From contig JALVPE010000040.1 of NCBI GenBank assembly GCA_027031945.1, positions 5,771-39,155 on the forward strand: a stretch of DNA of 33,385 bases, in the 5' to 3' direction. The position numbers were made by a program, and so were the translations under genes. Within the stretch, counting starts at the first letter, position 1. The number at the start of each line of letters is the position of its first letter. The stretch comes from Candidatus Moraniibacteriota bacterium. Lineage in GTDB: Bacteria > Patescibacteriota > Minisyncoccia > Moranbacterales > GCA-2747515. Below are positions 7,917 to 13,630 of the stretch, in pieces. Under the pieces are notes generated by a model. That model worked only from the letters and a program-made list of their open reading frames with translations, did not search any database and was not told where the DNA came from.

Positions 7917-8060
7917 ATGGCTAATCCAAAATATACAAATATCAATCAAATAATGGGAGTTTGGATTGAGCGCACGCTATGGCTCTGGCTACCTTTCCAT
8001 GCGATTATACGTCTAACAAAAGATGTAATCGCAAAACATACGAAAAAAGAAGAAAAATAA
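7917..8060 (+). CDS. Possible small protein, 47 aa
   Basis: An ORF starting MANPKYTNINQIMGVWIERT, with a tryptophan-rich hydrophobic middle (WLWLPFHAIIRLT) and a basic end (KHTKKEEK). An upstream in-frame ATG at 7863 overlaps the methyltransferase gene; 7917 fits better because the earlier residues look non-coding. It would be a small membrane-associated peptide. There is no Shine-Dalgarno, and it lies 34 bases after the methyltransferase gene. The composition looks protein-like rather than random, but evidence is thin and the function unknown. Confidence 0.45.
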   Translation: MANPKYTNINQIMGVWIERTLWLWLPFHAIIRLTKDVIAKHTKKEEK

Positions 8061-8104
8061 AAAACCATGCAACATTATACTATATTACATGGCAAGTGAC
8101 ATTA

Positions 8105-8524
8105 TTATATTATAATCTCTATTATATTTCTCAAGTTTTGTTTATCAAGTCCAGTGGGAAGTTCTTTTTGGATATCCGTCAGGATTCGATGTCGTTGTTT
8201 TTCTGTTAATAAACATTTATCAAAGTAAATGTCTTTTTCCCCATCTGATACTAATGGCAGTAGTTTGGGATCAAATATGATATTTGGAAATTTTTTTGTT
8301 AATTCTTCCTGATTCATTGTTTTTTTGAGGGGCACTTTAATTATTGTCCTTTTATCATAATATTTTGCTTGGATCATTAATATGCATGTAAATTCTACAT
8401 CCAATTTTTGACTGTTTGTTAACGTCATTGTAGATGCTTTAAACTGGACTTCTATTGAAGCGATAGCAGAAAGGTTAATTAAGCGACCACACAGCATTGT
8501 TAAATGTGAAGTTTGATTTTCCAT
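8105..8524 (-). CDS. Hypothetical protein, 139 aa
   Basis: Not recognised. Soluble; the N-terminal half has alternating hydrophobic residues (GRLINLSAIASIEVQFKAST; DVEFTCILMIQAKYYDKRTI) suggesting beta strands, and the C-terminal half is charged and helical. The start is supported by an AGAGGA Shine-Dalgarno 7 bases before the ATG at 8524. A near-consensus TTGACA-N17-TATATT promoter lies upstream with a leader of about 43 bases. With the genes at 2134 and 20850 it is one of the few here with a strong Shine-Dalgarno. All three are stand-alone and lack assigned function, which fits recently acquired or accessory genes (inference). Confidence 0.75.
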   Translation of the reverse strand: MENQTSHLTMLCGRLINLSAIASIEVQFKASTMTLTNSQKLDVEFTCILMIQAKYYDKRTIIKVPLKKTMNQEELTKKFPNIIFDPKLLPLVSDGEKDIYFDKCLLTEKQRHRILTDIQKELPTGLDKQNLRNIIEIII

Positions 8525-8573
8525 GGTGATTCCTCTTTATTATTGATGGTTGTTAAAAAACAATTGACCATAT

Positions 8574-8602
8574 AATATAGCGCATTAGTTATTGTATGTC
8601 AA
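8574..8602 (-). promoter_or_regulatory. Consensus promoter for the 8105-8524 gene
   Basis: On the minus strand, TTGACA (8602-8597), 17 bases, TATATT (8579-8574). The predicted start is near 8567, giving a 43-base leader that contains the AGAGGA ribosome site. Confidence 0.75.
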
Positions 8603-8626
8603 GGTCTATGTCTGCGAATTGGCAGA

Positions 8627-8838
8627 TAACCATTTAGGTTTTTCTATCAAAAAACTCATGTCATTTCAGAAACCTTCCTCCGTTGGTGGGCAAGTGTTTA
8701 TTTCTTCATTAGCGATTAGCAAATGATTGGAAACAACATTGTCTGGAATTTTACAAACAAATTTAAAGAAAATTTTTGTATTTATAAAAAGATTCCTGTC
8801 TACGCAGGAATGACAAAGAGAAAAAATCTAAATGGTTA
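8627..8838. repeat. Gene-free segment bounded by 11-base inverted repeats
   Basis: Between the promoter at 8574 and rplT there are over 300 bases without a gene. TAACCATTTAG (8627-8637) is repeated inverted as CTAAATGGTTA (8828-8838), enclosing 212 bases. The interior has no ORF, no recognised RNA and a small palindrome at 8792. The size and terminal repeats resemble a MITE-like remnant, but no target duplication is clear and 11 bases could match by chance. Confidence 0.35.
8792..8811. repeat. Short palindrome, REP-like
   Basis: ATTCCTG, a 6-base loop (TCTACG), then CAGGAAT, followed by GAC. This type of GATTCCTG...CAGGAATGAC hairpin is a recurrent intergenic element in many bacterial genomes; only one clear copy is seen here. 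Confidence 0.5.
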
Positions 8839-8891
8839 CCTATGTAGCCTAAATAACTTTTTGCTAGTAATGTATTTCTAGGTAAAATTAT

Positions 8892-8926
8892 AAAAAGCTA
8901 TCTTTATATAAAGGTGATAGCTTTTT
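8892..8926 (-). terminator. Terminator of the rpmI-rplT transcript
   Basis: An 11-base stem AAAAAGCTATC / GATAGCTTTTT with a 13-base loop, 14 bases past the rplT stop. A- and T-runs on both sides let it work in either direction, but only the minus-strand operon ends here. Confidence 0.85.
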
Positions 8927-8940
8927 ATTGTAGGAGATGA

Positions 8941-9285
8941 TTATTTTACTTCTTTTACAAATAATTCAAAAGTTTTTGGGTTTTCAGTTGCTAATTCTGA
9001 CAATACTTTTCTATCTAATTCAATATTTTTCTTTTTCATCTTATTGATGAATGTTGAATATTTTTCGTCATGAAGTCTCAGTGCGTTATTGAGTCGCAAA
9101 ACCCATAAATTACGCATTGTGCGTTTTTTAGTGCGACGATCACGGTACTTGTATTTACCTGCTTTCAGTACAGCTTCTTTTGCTGCACGATAGTGTGATT
9201 TTCGTCGCCATTTAAATCCTTTTGCTAATTTTAATAGATTTTTTCTGCGTTTATTTGCAGTAATTCCGCGTTTTACTCTTGCCAT
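8941..9285 (-). CDS. rplT: Ribosomal protein bL20
   Basis: 114 residues from the ATG at 9285; an upstream ATG at 9306 would add 7 residues unlike the family. The sequence MARVKRGITANKRRKNLLKL, the long basic helix, and RNLWVLRLNNALRLH are diagnostic. bL20 is an early large-subunit assembly protein that binds 23S rRNA, and in many bacteria it represses its own operon by binding the message. AGGAAA lies 7 bases before the start, a modest ribosome site. It follows rpmI by 53 bases, with a stable hairpin in between. Confidence 0.97.
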   Translation of the reverse strand: MARVKRGITANKRRKNLLKLAKGFKWRRKSHYRAAKEAVLKAGKYKYRDRRTKKRTMRNLWVLRLNNALRLHDEKYSTFINKMKKKNIELDRKVLSELATENPKTFELFVKEVK

Positions 9286-9296
9286 ATTTTTTCCTG

Positions 9297-9324
9297 GTAT
9301 AGACACGATTAATCGCGTCTATAC
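9297..9324 (-). promoter_or_regulatory. Hairpin in the rpmI-rplT gap, candidate rplT control element
   Basis: As minus-strand RNA this 28-base element forms an 11-pair stem (GUAUAGACGCG with CGUGUCUAUAC, one G-U pair) and a 6-base AUUAAU loop. It ends 11 bases before the rplT ATG, immediately beside the AGGAAA ribosome site. bL20 autoregulation is known in other bacteria, so a link is plausible but unproven. A REP-like palindrome is the alternative. Confidence 0.55.
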
Positions 9325-9338
9325 TGTATGTTAATAAT

Positions 9339-9530
9339 TTAAACTAATGCTTTTGCGATATTTTTTTCATCTGTTTTGAAAAGTCTTTTGTCCCTTCTCT
9401 TATTTCTGGTTTTTTTCCCAGATTCTTTACTATTGAAATGGTTTTGACCTGTTGAGCGTCGTTTAATTTTTCCATTTTTAGAAATTTTAATTTTTTTCAT
9501 CAACGCTCGATTACTTTTTCTCTTTGGCAT
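9339..9530 (-). CDS. rpmI: Ribosomal protein bL35
   Basis: 63 residues, normal length. MPKRKSNRALMKKIKISKNG, RSTGQNHFNSKES and a basic C-terminus are typical of bL35, a large-subunit protein. It sits between infC and rplT, the standard bacterial order. A good promoter (9604-9632) lies in the 133-base gap after infC, so rpmI-rplT can be made independently of infC with a leader of about 67 bases. Confidence 0.96.
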   Translation of the reverse strand: MPKRKSNRALMKKIKISKNGKIKRRSTGQNHFNSKESGKKTRNKRRDKRLFKTDEKNIAKALV

Positions 9531-9603
9531 AATGTTTTATCTAAATAAATATACAATCACATCAAAATTGTGTAATTGGTTGAAATCAATAACTGTTGGT
9601 AAA

Positions 9604-9632
9604 TTCTATATGATTTAGTCTGATTTGTCAAA
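9604..9632 (-). promoter_or_regulatory. Promoter for rpmI-rplT
   Basis: On the minus strand, TTGACA (9632-9627), 17 bases, TAGAAT (9609-9604): a perfect -35 and 5 of 6 -10 matches. The predicted start is near 9597, leaving a 67-base leader before rpmI that could hold an operator. Confidence 0.75.
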
Positions 9633-9663
9633 TATTATTACAATATAAATTTAAAAAACAAGC

Positions 9664-10209
9664 TTATTCCGGTGCAATAATTGTGTTGAATCCACCTGGA
9701 AATTTTTTCAAATCTTCTTCTATTCGAAATGGAATTTCTAACATTTCTAAAAATTCCGTTATATTTTTTTTAGCTAATTCTTGGTGTGATTTTTCACGTC
9801 CACGTAATATTATTTCTACTTTTACTTTATTGCCTTTTGAAAGAAATTTTTCTGTTTGACGTTTTTTGAAATCTAAATCATGAGTATCTGTTCGTAAACC
9901 AATGCGAACTCCTTTTGTACTAACTGTTTTTTGAGCAGCTTGACTTTGGCGGTATTGTTTTTGTTGTGTATATTGAAATTTACCATAATCTAATATTTTG
10001 CAAACCGGAGGTTGCGCTTTTGGAGATACTTCCACTAGATCTAAACCAGCACTTTCTGCCATGGCACGAGCTTCTGTTAAAGATGTTTCACCAACATAAT
10101 TGCCATTTTGATCAATTAAAATGACAGGGTCGGCAAAAATTCGCTCGTTTGCACGCATCTGGGGAATTTTTGAAGTTTTTTTAGGTTTTCGTCTAAATCG
10201 TCTACGCAT
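9664..10209 (-). CDS. infC: Translation initiation factor IF-3
   Basis: 181 residues, both IF-3 domains present. The N-terminal domain contains MRANERIFADPVILIDQNGN and LDLVEVSPKAQPPVCKILDYGKF (about 74-96). After a linker, the C-terminal domain has the RIGLRTDTHDLDFK strand, KVKVEIILRGREKSH and the PGGFNTIIAPE end. IF-3 binds the 30S subunit and enforces correct start-codon and initiator tRNA choice. It begins only 42 bases after the tmRNA 3' end on the same strand with no terminator between, so it may be transcribed through ssrA. The ATG has no Shine-Dalgarno. Confidence 0.97.
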   Translation of the reverse strand: MRRRFRRKPKKTSKIPQMRANERIFADPVILIDQNGNYVGETSLTEARAMAESAGLDLVEVSPKAQPPVCKILDYGKFQYTQQKQYRQSQAAQKTVSTKGVRIGLRTDTHDLDFKKRQTEKFLSKGNKVKVEIILRGREKSHQELAKKNITEFLEMLEIPFRIEEDLKKFPGGFNTIIAPE

Positions 10210-10227
10210 GTTATTAGTGCTTATAAA

Positions 10228-10245
10228 TTAAAAATTGAAAATTAA
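10228..10245. repeat. Left arm of inverted repeat flanking ssrA
   Basis: TTAAAAATTGAAAATTAA, an 18-base perfect inverted match to 10680-10697. In the minus-strand transcript this arm follows the tmRNA 3' end by 6 bases, so the two arms could pair to form a stalk extending the tmRNA acceptor stem. Confidence 0.65.
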
Positions 10246-10251
10246 GTCGTG

Positions 10252-10675
10252 TGGAGATGGTGGGAATTGCACCCACGTCCAAATTTGTAAATCTGATAAT
10301 AATTTTTACACGCTTAGACATATTTTGCAAGCTTGTGCAAACAAGCTTATTTCGATTAATAGTAGCAAAATAGTCAAAACACTTATTAATCTATCTTTGA
10401 AATTTAACTTATTATTGACAAAGATACCAATAAAAGCGAGTCTCAAAAATATGACACCACAGCGAACTTATGAGACGCTCAGTTCATGTGATGGCTCAAG
10501 CGTTTATTACGCTAGAGACGGTGCAAAAGATGATGCAAATGCGTTAGCAAATGCTACTTTTGCTTTATTGATTAAGTTTGCACTTATCAAAATTGTATAT
10601 TAGATTTACGAGATAAATATACATGCTCGGCGTGTATATTAGCAGACAACAAACTGTCGAAAACTAATCATCCCC
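10252..10675 (-). ncRNA. ssrA: Transfer-messenger RNA (tmRNA)
   Basis: 424 bases on the minus strand. The 5' end GGGGATG pairs with CATCTCC at the 3' end (seven pairs, one G-U) to form the acceptor stem, with a discriminator A. CCA is not encoded. The 3' arm GTGGG-TGCAATT-CCCAC is the T-arm and the 5' part TTTTCGACAG is typical. The tag frame starts at GCA AAC, reads ANLINKAKVAFA then NAFASSFAPSLA, and ends with TAA TAA: 24 codons. tmRNA with SmpB frees stalled ribosomes and marks the product for proteolysis. The tag is long and ends in SLA rather than the usual LAA/YAA. Directly downstream of smpB. Confidence 0.95.
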
Positions 10676-10679
10676 TTAT

Positions 10680-10697
10680 TTAATTTTCAATTTTTAA
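10680..10697. repeat. Right arm of inverted repeat flanking ssrA
   Basis: TTAATTTTCAATTTTTAA, the exact reverse complement of 10228-10245, ending 4 bases before the tmRNA 5' end in the transcript sense. Similar AT-rich motifs can recur as low-complexity repeats, so chance or repeat origin is possible. Confidence 0.65.
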
Positions 10698-10739
10698 ATT
10701 ACAATTTCAAGATAATGTATCAAAAAATATAAAATAAAT

Positions 10740-11180
10740 TCAATTTCGCAACGCACGAGCTATATTCCTGTCGACCTCACGTTTTTTTATCGTATTTCTT
10801 TTATCATGCTTGGCTTTTCCACGCGCAAGTGCGAATTCCAATTTAATGAGGTTTTTCTTAGTATAAACACGAATAGGCACCATTGTCAAGCCTGCCTGTG
10901 TTTTTTTCCCGATGAGTGAACGAAGCTCACTTTTTTTTATAAGTAATTTACGAGAGCGATTTGGATCATAATCAGTAATATCGCTAGCATATTGATAAAG
11001 TGGTATCAATGCGTTAGTTAAGTATAACTCATTATTGTGTATTGTAATAAATGCGCCTTTTAGAGATATATGTCCAGTTTTTATTGATTTTACTTCATGA
11101 CCAAACAATACCAAACCAGCTTCATATTTCTCTAGAAGCTCATAATCAAATTTTGCTCGTTTGTTTATTGTGATTTGCAT
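10740..11180 (-). CDS. smpB: SsrA-binding protein SmpB
   Basis: 146 residues from the ATG at 11180 (MQITINKRAKFDYELLEKYE). An upstream in-frame ATG at 11216 would add 12 unlikely residues. The OB-fold sequence GLVLFGHEVKSIKTGHISLKG and KLLIKKSELRSLIGKKTQAG are diagnostic; the basic C-terminal tail (KHDKRNTIKKREVDRNIARA) enters the mRNA channel of stalled ribosomes. SmpB delivers tmRNA to ribosomes lacking a stop codon. Its partner ssrA follows 64 bases downstream. A TTGATA-N17-TTTAAT promoter places the start within a base or so of the ATG. Confidence 0.97.
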   Translation of the reverse strand: MQITINKRAKFDYELLEKYEAGLVLFGHEVKSIKTGHISLKGAFITIHNNELYLTNALIPLYQYASDITDYDPNRSRKLLIKKSELRSLIGKKTQAGLTMVPIRVYTKKNLIKLEFALARGKAKHDKRNTIKKREVDRNIARALRN

Positions 11181-11187
11181 ATATACT

Positions 11188-11216
11188 ATTAAAACATATA
11201 AATTTTTAAATATCAA
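11188..11216 (-). promoter_or_regulatory. Predicted promoter of smpB, near-leaderless
   Basis: On the minus strand, TTGATA (11216-11211), 17 bases, TTTAAT (11193-11188). The start 7 bases later falls at 11181, next to the smpB ATG at 11180. Confidence 0.55.
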
Positions 11217-11220
11217 AGTT

Positions 11221-11249
11221 TTGTATACATATGAATATTGTGCTATACT
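11221..11249 (+). promoter_or_regulatory. Extended -10 promoter for the 11308 gene pair
   Basis: TTGTAT, 17 bases, TATACT preceded by TGC (extended -10). The predicted start is near 11256, about 52 bases ahead of the ATG at 11308. Divergent from the smpB promoter. Confidence 0.65.
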
Positions 11250-11307
11250 GGACTAAAACATGAATATCAGTATTTGGTGTAAAAATATTTAAGACACATC
11301 ACAAAAT

Positions 11308-11730
11308 ATGTTAGAACATCAGGAATTAAAAAATATACATGCTGTAGAGAATGGTGTTTTTGGTAACAATGAAAATATTAGTGTTGCAAAACAAGATTTT
11401 GAGCATAGTGCCGTTAGTGCAAAGAGGATATATGAGCAAAGAAAAGCTCTTGTGGATAATATTTTTAAACAGATTGGTATGGAGCATTACATGTATATTA
11501 CCAATATTTTAGAACAGAAATGTTTTGGACACTTAAATAAAGAAGATGCTGCACATCATATAATGCACAGAGTGTTAAATGGTACAATAATTGATCCAAA
11601 ATCTACAGATGATAAATTCATATATGATAAACATGATAAAACACTATATGTTATACTTTCTTATTTGGAAGATATATATGATGTAGATAAAGCAGTCAAG
11701 ATTATTAATGGAATAAGTGTAGATTATTGA
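11308..11730 (+). CDS. Hypothetical protein, 140 aa
   Basis: Not recognised. Soluble and mostly helical (SAVSAKRIYEQRKALVDNIF; EHYMYITNILEQKCFGHLNK; LYVILSYLEDIYDVDKAVKI), with several histidines (EDAAHHIMHRVL) but no obvious metal motif. It ends in TGA, one of the clear TGA stops that argue against UGA recoding. It has a good extended -10 promoter and is followed 23 bases later by the TsaB-like gene, so the two are probably one transcript. Confidence 0.7.
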   Translation: MLEHQELKNIHAVENGVFGNNENISVAKQDFEHSAVSAKRIYEQRKALVDNIFKQIGMEHYMYITNILEQKCFGHLNKEDAAHHIMHRVLNGTIIDPKSTDDKFIYDKHDKTLYVILSYLEDIYDVDKAVKIINGISVDY

Positions 11731-11753
11731 GAAATGTAAGAAATTTTGTGGTT

Positions 11754-12023
11754 ATGAAAAAAACGTTACAATTACTAGTAAAAGAAAAAGAGGTTACTAT
11801 TGCAATATTTGATGGGGATAATTATTTTGATGAGGAAAGTTGGATTGATGAAAATAATTTATTGGAAAAGTTTTTTCCAATAATGGATGGAATGTTAAAG
11901 AAAAATAACATGAGTATCGATAATATAGATAGTTTTGAATTGGTAACAAATATTCCAGCAGGATACACAACAGCTAGAATTGCTGAAACGATTATCAAGA
12001 CATTAAATTTTGCACATACATAA
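11754..12023 (+). CDS. TsaB-like protein reduced to the N-terminal lobe
   Basis: 89 residues from the ATG at 11754; an in-frame TTG at 11727 is less likely. The segment FFPIMDGMLKKNNMSIDNID then LVTNIPAGYTTARIAETIIK follows the TsaB/YeaZ pattern, where full proteins have LLP.ID.LL, a GLSL.DLD turn and GPGSFTGLRIG..TAKGLA. In full TsaB (about 220 residues) this is the first half of an ASKHA fold that scaffolds TsaD and TsaE in making the tRNA t6A modification. Here the early IDTS motif is replaced by LLVKEKE, and the second lobe is absent with no frameshift remnant visible. Either a minimal TsaB or a divergent relative. Confidence 0.6.
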   Translation: MKKTLQLLVKEKEVTIAIFDGDNYFDEESWIDENNLLEKFFPIMDGMLKKNNMSIDNIDSFELVTNIPAGYTTARIAETIIKTLNFAHT

Positions 12024-12041
12024 TATTATGATATTATATAC

Positions 12042-12068
12042 AAAACTGATATATTGATATTAGTTTTT
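12042..12068 (+). terminator. Weak terminator after the TsaB-like gene
   Basis: AAAACT and AGTTTT arms with inner ATAT/ATAT pairing, followed by a short T-run. It overlaps the -35 of the next promoter. Confidence 0.4.
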
Positions 12069-12096
12069 GTGGTTAACAATGATTAAATAGTAATAT
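12067..12096 (+). promoter_or_regulatory. Predicted promoter of the thioredoxin-fold gene, near-leaderless
   Basis: TTGTGG, 18 bases, TAATAT. A start 7 bases later is at about 12103, two bases before the ATG at 12105. Confidence 0.5.
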
Positions 12097-12104
12097 ATAA
12101 ACAA

Positions 12105-13298
12105 ATGACTGAAGAAAAAAAAGAGTCAGAAAAGAAAGGTTCTGATGAGTCTAAAGATTCAGTAGAATCAAAAGAATCAAAGAAAAAAGATTCTGAAAAA
12201 AGTGAGAAAAATGAATCAAAAGTAACGAAGGATATAAAAGCCTCATCTGAGGACGTGTGTTGTGATAGTTCTTCCGGTAAGGGTAATAGTATTTTTATAT
12301 GGTTGATTATTATAGTTATTGTTATTGGAGCTGTAATATTTTTTCAACAGAAAAAAGATAATACAGACAATGGTTCAAAACCGGTAAGTGAGAAGGTGAG
12401 TAAGGAGGTGTCTGCAGATGCACTAAAATTAATCAAAGAACAGTTAGTGGCACCAGGCACAAAAGTTGAAATTAAAAATGTTACAGAAGAAAGCGGTTTA
12501 TATAAAATTGATCTTGTTGTAGAGGATCAAGAAATTACTTCATATTTAACAAAGGATAAGAAGAAATTTATTCCACAATTGATTGATATAAAGGAATTAG
12601 AAGATAAACAAAAAGATAATGATGAAAAAAAACAAGTTAAACCAGCAACAGAAGTGCAAGCAAAGTCCGACAAGCCAAAAGTTGAGTTGTTTGTAATGAG
12701 TTTTTGTCCATATGGCACTCAAATGGAGAGAGGATATCTGCCAGCAATAAAAGCATTGGGTAATACAGTTGACGCAGAAATAAAGTTTGTATATTATGCA
12801 ATGCACGGTGAAAAAGAACTTAAAGAAAATCTACGTCAGTATTGTATACAAAAAAATGAGCCAACAAAATTAAGTACTTATCTAAATTGTTTTTTGGCTA
12901 CAAAAAGTGGTAGCGCATCAGAATCACAGCAATGTCTTGTAAAAGCAAAAATTAATCAGAATTTGCTTAAACAGTGTATTGCAACGACAGATGCAGAATA
13001 TAAAGTAAGTGAATTAGCAAAAGATAAATCTTCTTATGTTAGTGGTCAGTTTCCGCAGTTTAATGTAAATAAAGAAGATAATGAAAAATATGGCGTACAA
13101 GGTTCTCCAACACTTGTGATTAACGGAGAAGTTATTCAATCAGGGCGTGATAGTGAAAGTATTCTTAAAGCAATTTGTTCAGCATTTAATGAACAACCAG
13201 AAGCATGTACAAAAGAACTTTCTAACGAAGTACCTAATGCTGGATTTGGAACCGGTAAGGCAACAAATGCAAGTAATGGAGGTGCGTGTGGTGCGTAA
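12105..13298 (+). CDS. Membrane-anchored thioredoxin-fold (DsbA-like) protein with CPYG motif
   Basis: 397 residues. Residues 1-60 are Lys/Glu/Ser-rich and probably disordered, with a CC pair at 52-53. A single membrane helix at about 62-80 (SIFIWLIIIVIVIGAVIFF) puts the rest outside. After a linker, a thioredoxin-fold domain starts at about 192: VELFVMSFCPYGTQMERG with C201, and later YGVQGSPTLVINGEVI, the cis-proline loop. The motif is CPYG, not CxxC, so it has one active-site cysteine; four more cysteines lie in the inserted helical region. The C-terminus ends GGACGA. It probably acts in extracytoplasmic thiol chemistry, with direction of reaction unknown. It lies upstream of rpoB but has its own terminator. 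Confidence 0.85.
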   Translation: MTEEKKESEKKGSDESKDSVESKESKKKDSEKSEKNESKVTKDIKASSEDVCCDSSSGKGNSIFIWLIIIVIVIGAVIFFQQKKDNTDNGSKPVSEKVSKEVSADALKLIKEQLVAPGTKVEIKNVTEESGLYKIDLVVEDQEITSYLTKDKKKFIPQLIDIKELEDKQKDNDEKKQVKPATEVQAKSDKPKVELFVMSFCPYGTQMERGYLPAIKALGNTVDAEIKFVYYAMHGEKELKENLRQYCIQKNEPTKLSTYLNCFLATKSGSASESQQCLVKAKINQNLLKQCIATTDAEYKVSELAKDKSSYVSGQFPQFNVNKEDNEKYGVQGSPTLVINGEVIQSGRDSESILKAICSAFNEQPEACTKELSNEVPNAGFGTGKATNASNGGACGA

Positions 13299-13326
13299 TA
13301 GAAACGAATACTATTATGTTCTTGAC

Positions 13327-13369
13327 AAACTCTTCGGATATGATTTATTTTATCCGGAGAGTTTTATTT
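13327..13369 (+). terminator. Terminator after the thioredoxin-fold gene
   Basis: A 14-pair stem (AAACTCTTCGGATA with TATCCGGAGAGTTT, one G-U) and 10-base loop, followed by TATTTT. It separates this gene from rpoBC. Confidence 0.9.
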
Positions 13370-13395
13370 TAAGAAATGTTTGTAAAATTTTGAAT

Positions 13396-13424
13396 TTGAC
13401 AAAATATTTGTAATTTGTTATCAT
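13396..13424 (+). promoter_or_regulatory. Promoter of rpoBC
   Basis: TTGACA, 17 bases, TATCAT. The start would be near 13431, giving an mRNA leader of about 200 bases before the rpoB start. Confidence 0.75.
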
Positions 13425-13430
13425 TCCATT

Positions 13431-13630
13431 TACTGAAAATAATCCACTTTAATGGTGCGGATTTTCTGTTCTTAAACAGGAATTTGCGTGTCAAGTTTGG
13501 ATGCAATATCGGACAAATTTGTGCGACAATTAAATAGTAATCATTCTAAAAACTCCATCAGTAAGGTATAACTAAAGTTTTCAAGATACTAAACAAAGCT
13601 TGAGAATATCGTATGATGGGAGGTCTTTTT
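13431..13630 (+). other. Long rpoB leader with Shine-Dalgarno
   Basis: About 200 untranslated bases (part of the 332-base gene-free gap from 13299). No convincing small ORF, strong hairpin or known riboswitch is seen. The end carries GGGAGG (13618-13623), 7 bases before the ATG at 13631, which decides the start over the upstream ATGs at 13613 and 13616. Confidence 0.6.

Noticed and set aside
7979..8209. 76-residue plus-strand ORF
   Set aside because: Overlaps the 47-aa candidate and the end of the minus-strand gene in another frame, with random-looking composition.
10235..10603. 122-residue ORF on the plus strand
   Set aside because: It lies antisense across the tmRNA gene; the RNA explains the sequence and the peptide looks like no protein.
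13147..13413. 88-residue ORF overlapping the end of the thioredoxin-fold gene
   Set aside because: A shifted frame of a real gene that runs through the terminator and promoter region.
13613..13630. ATG at 13613 as the rpoB start
   Set aside because: GGGAGG lies inside that extension and is correctly spaced for the ATG at 13631.
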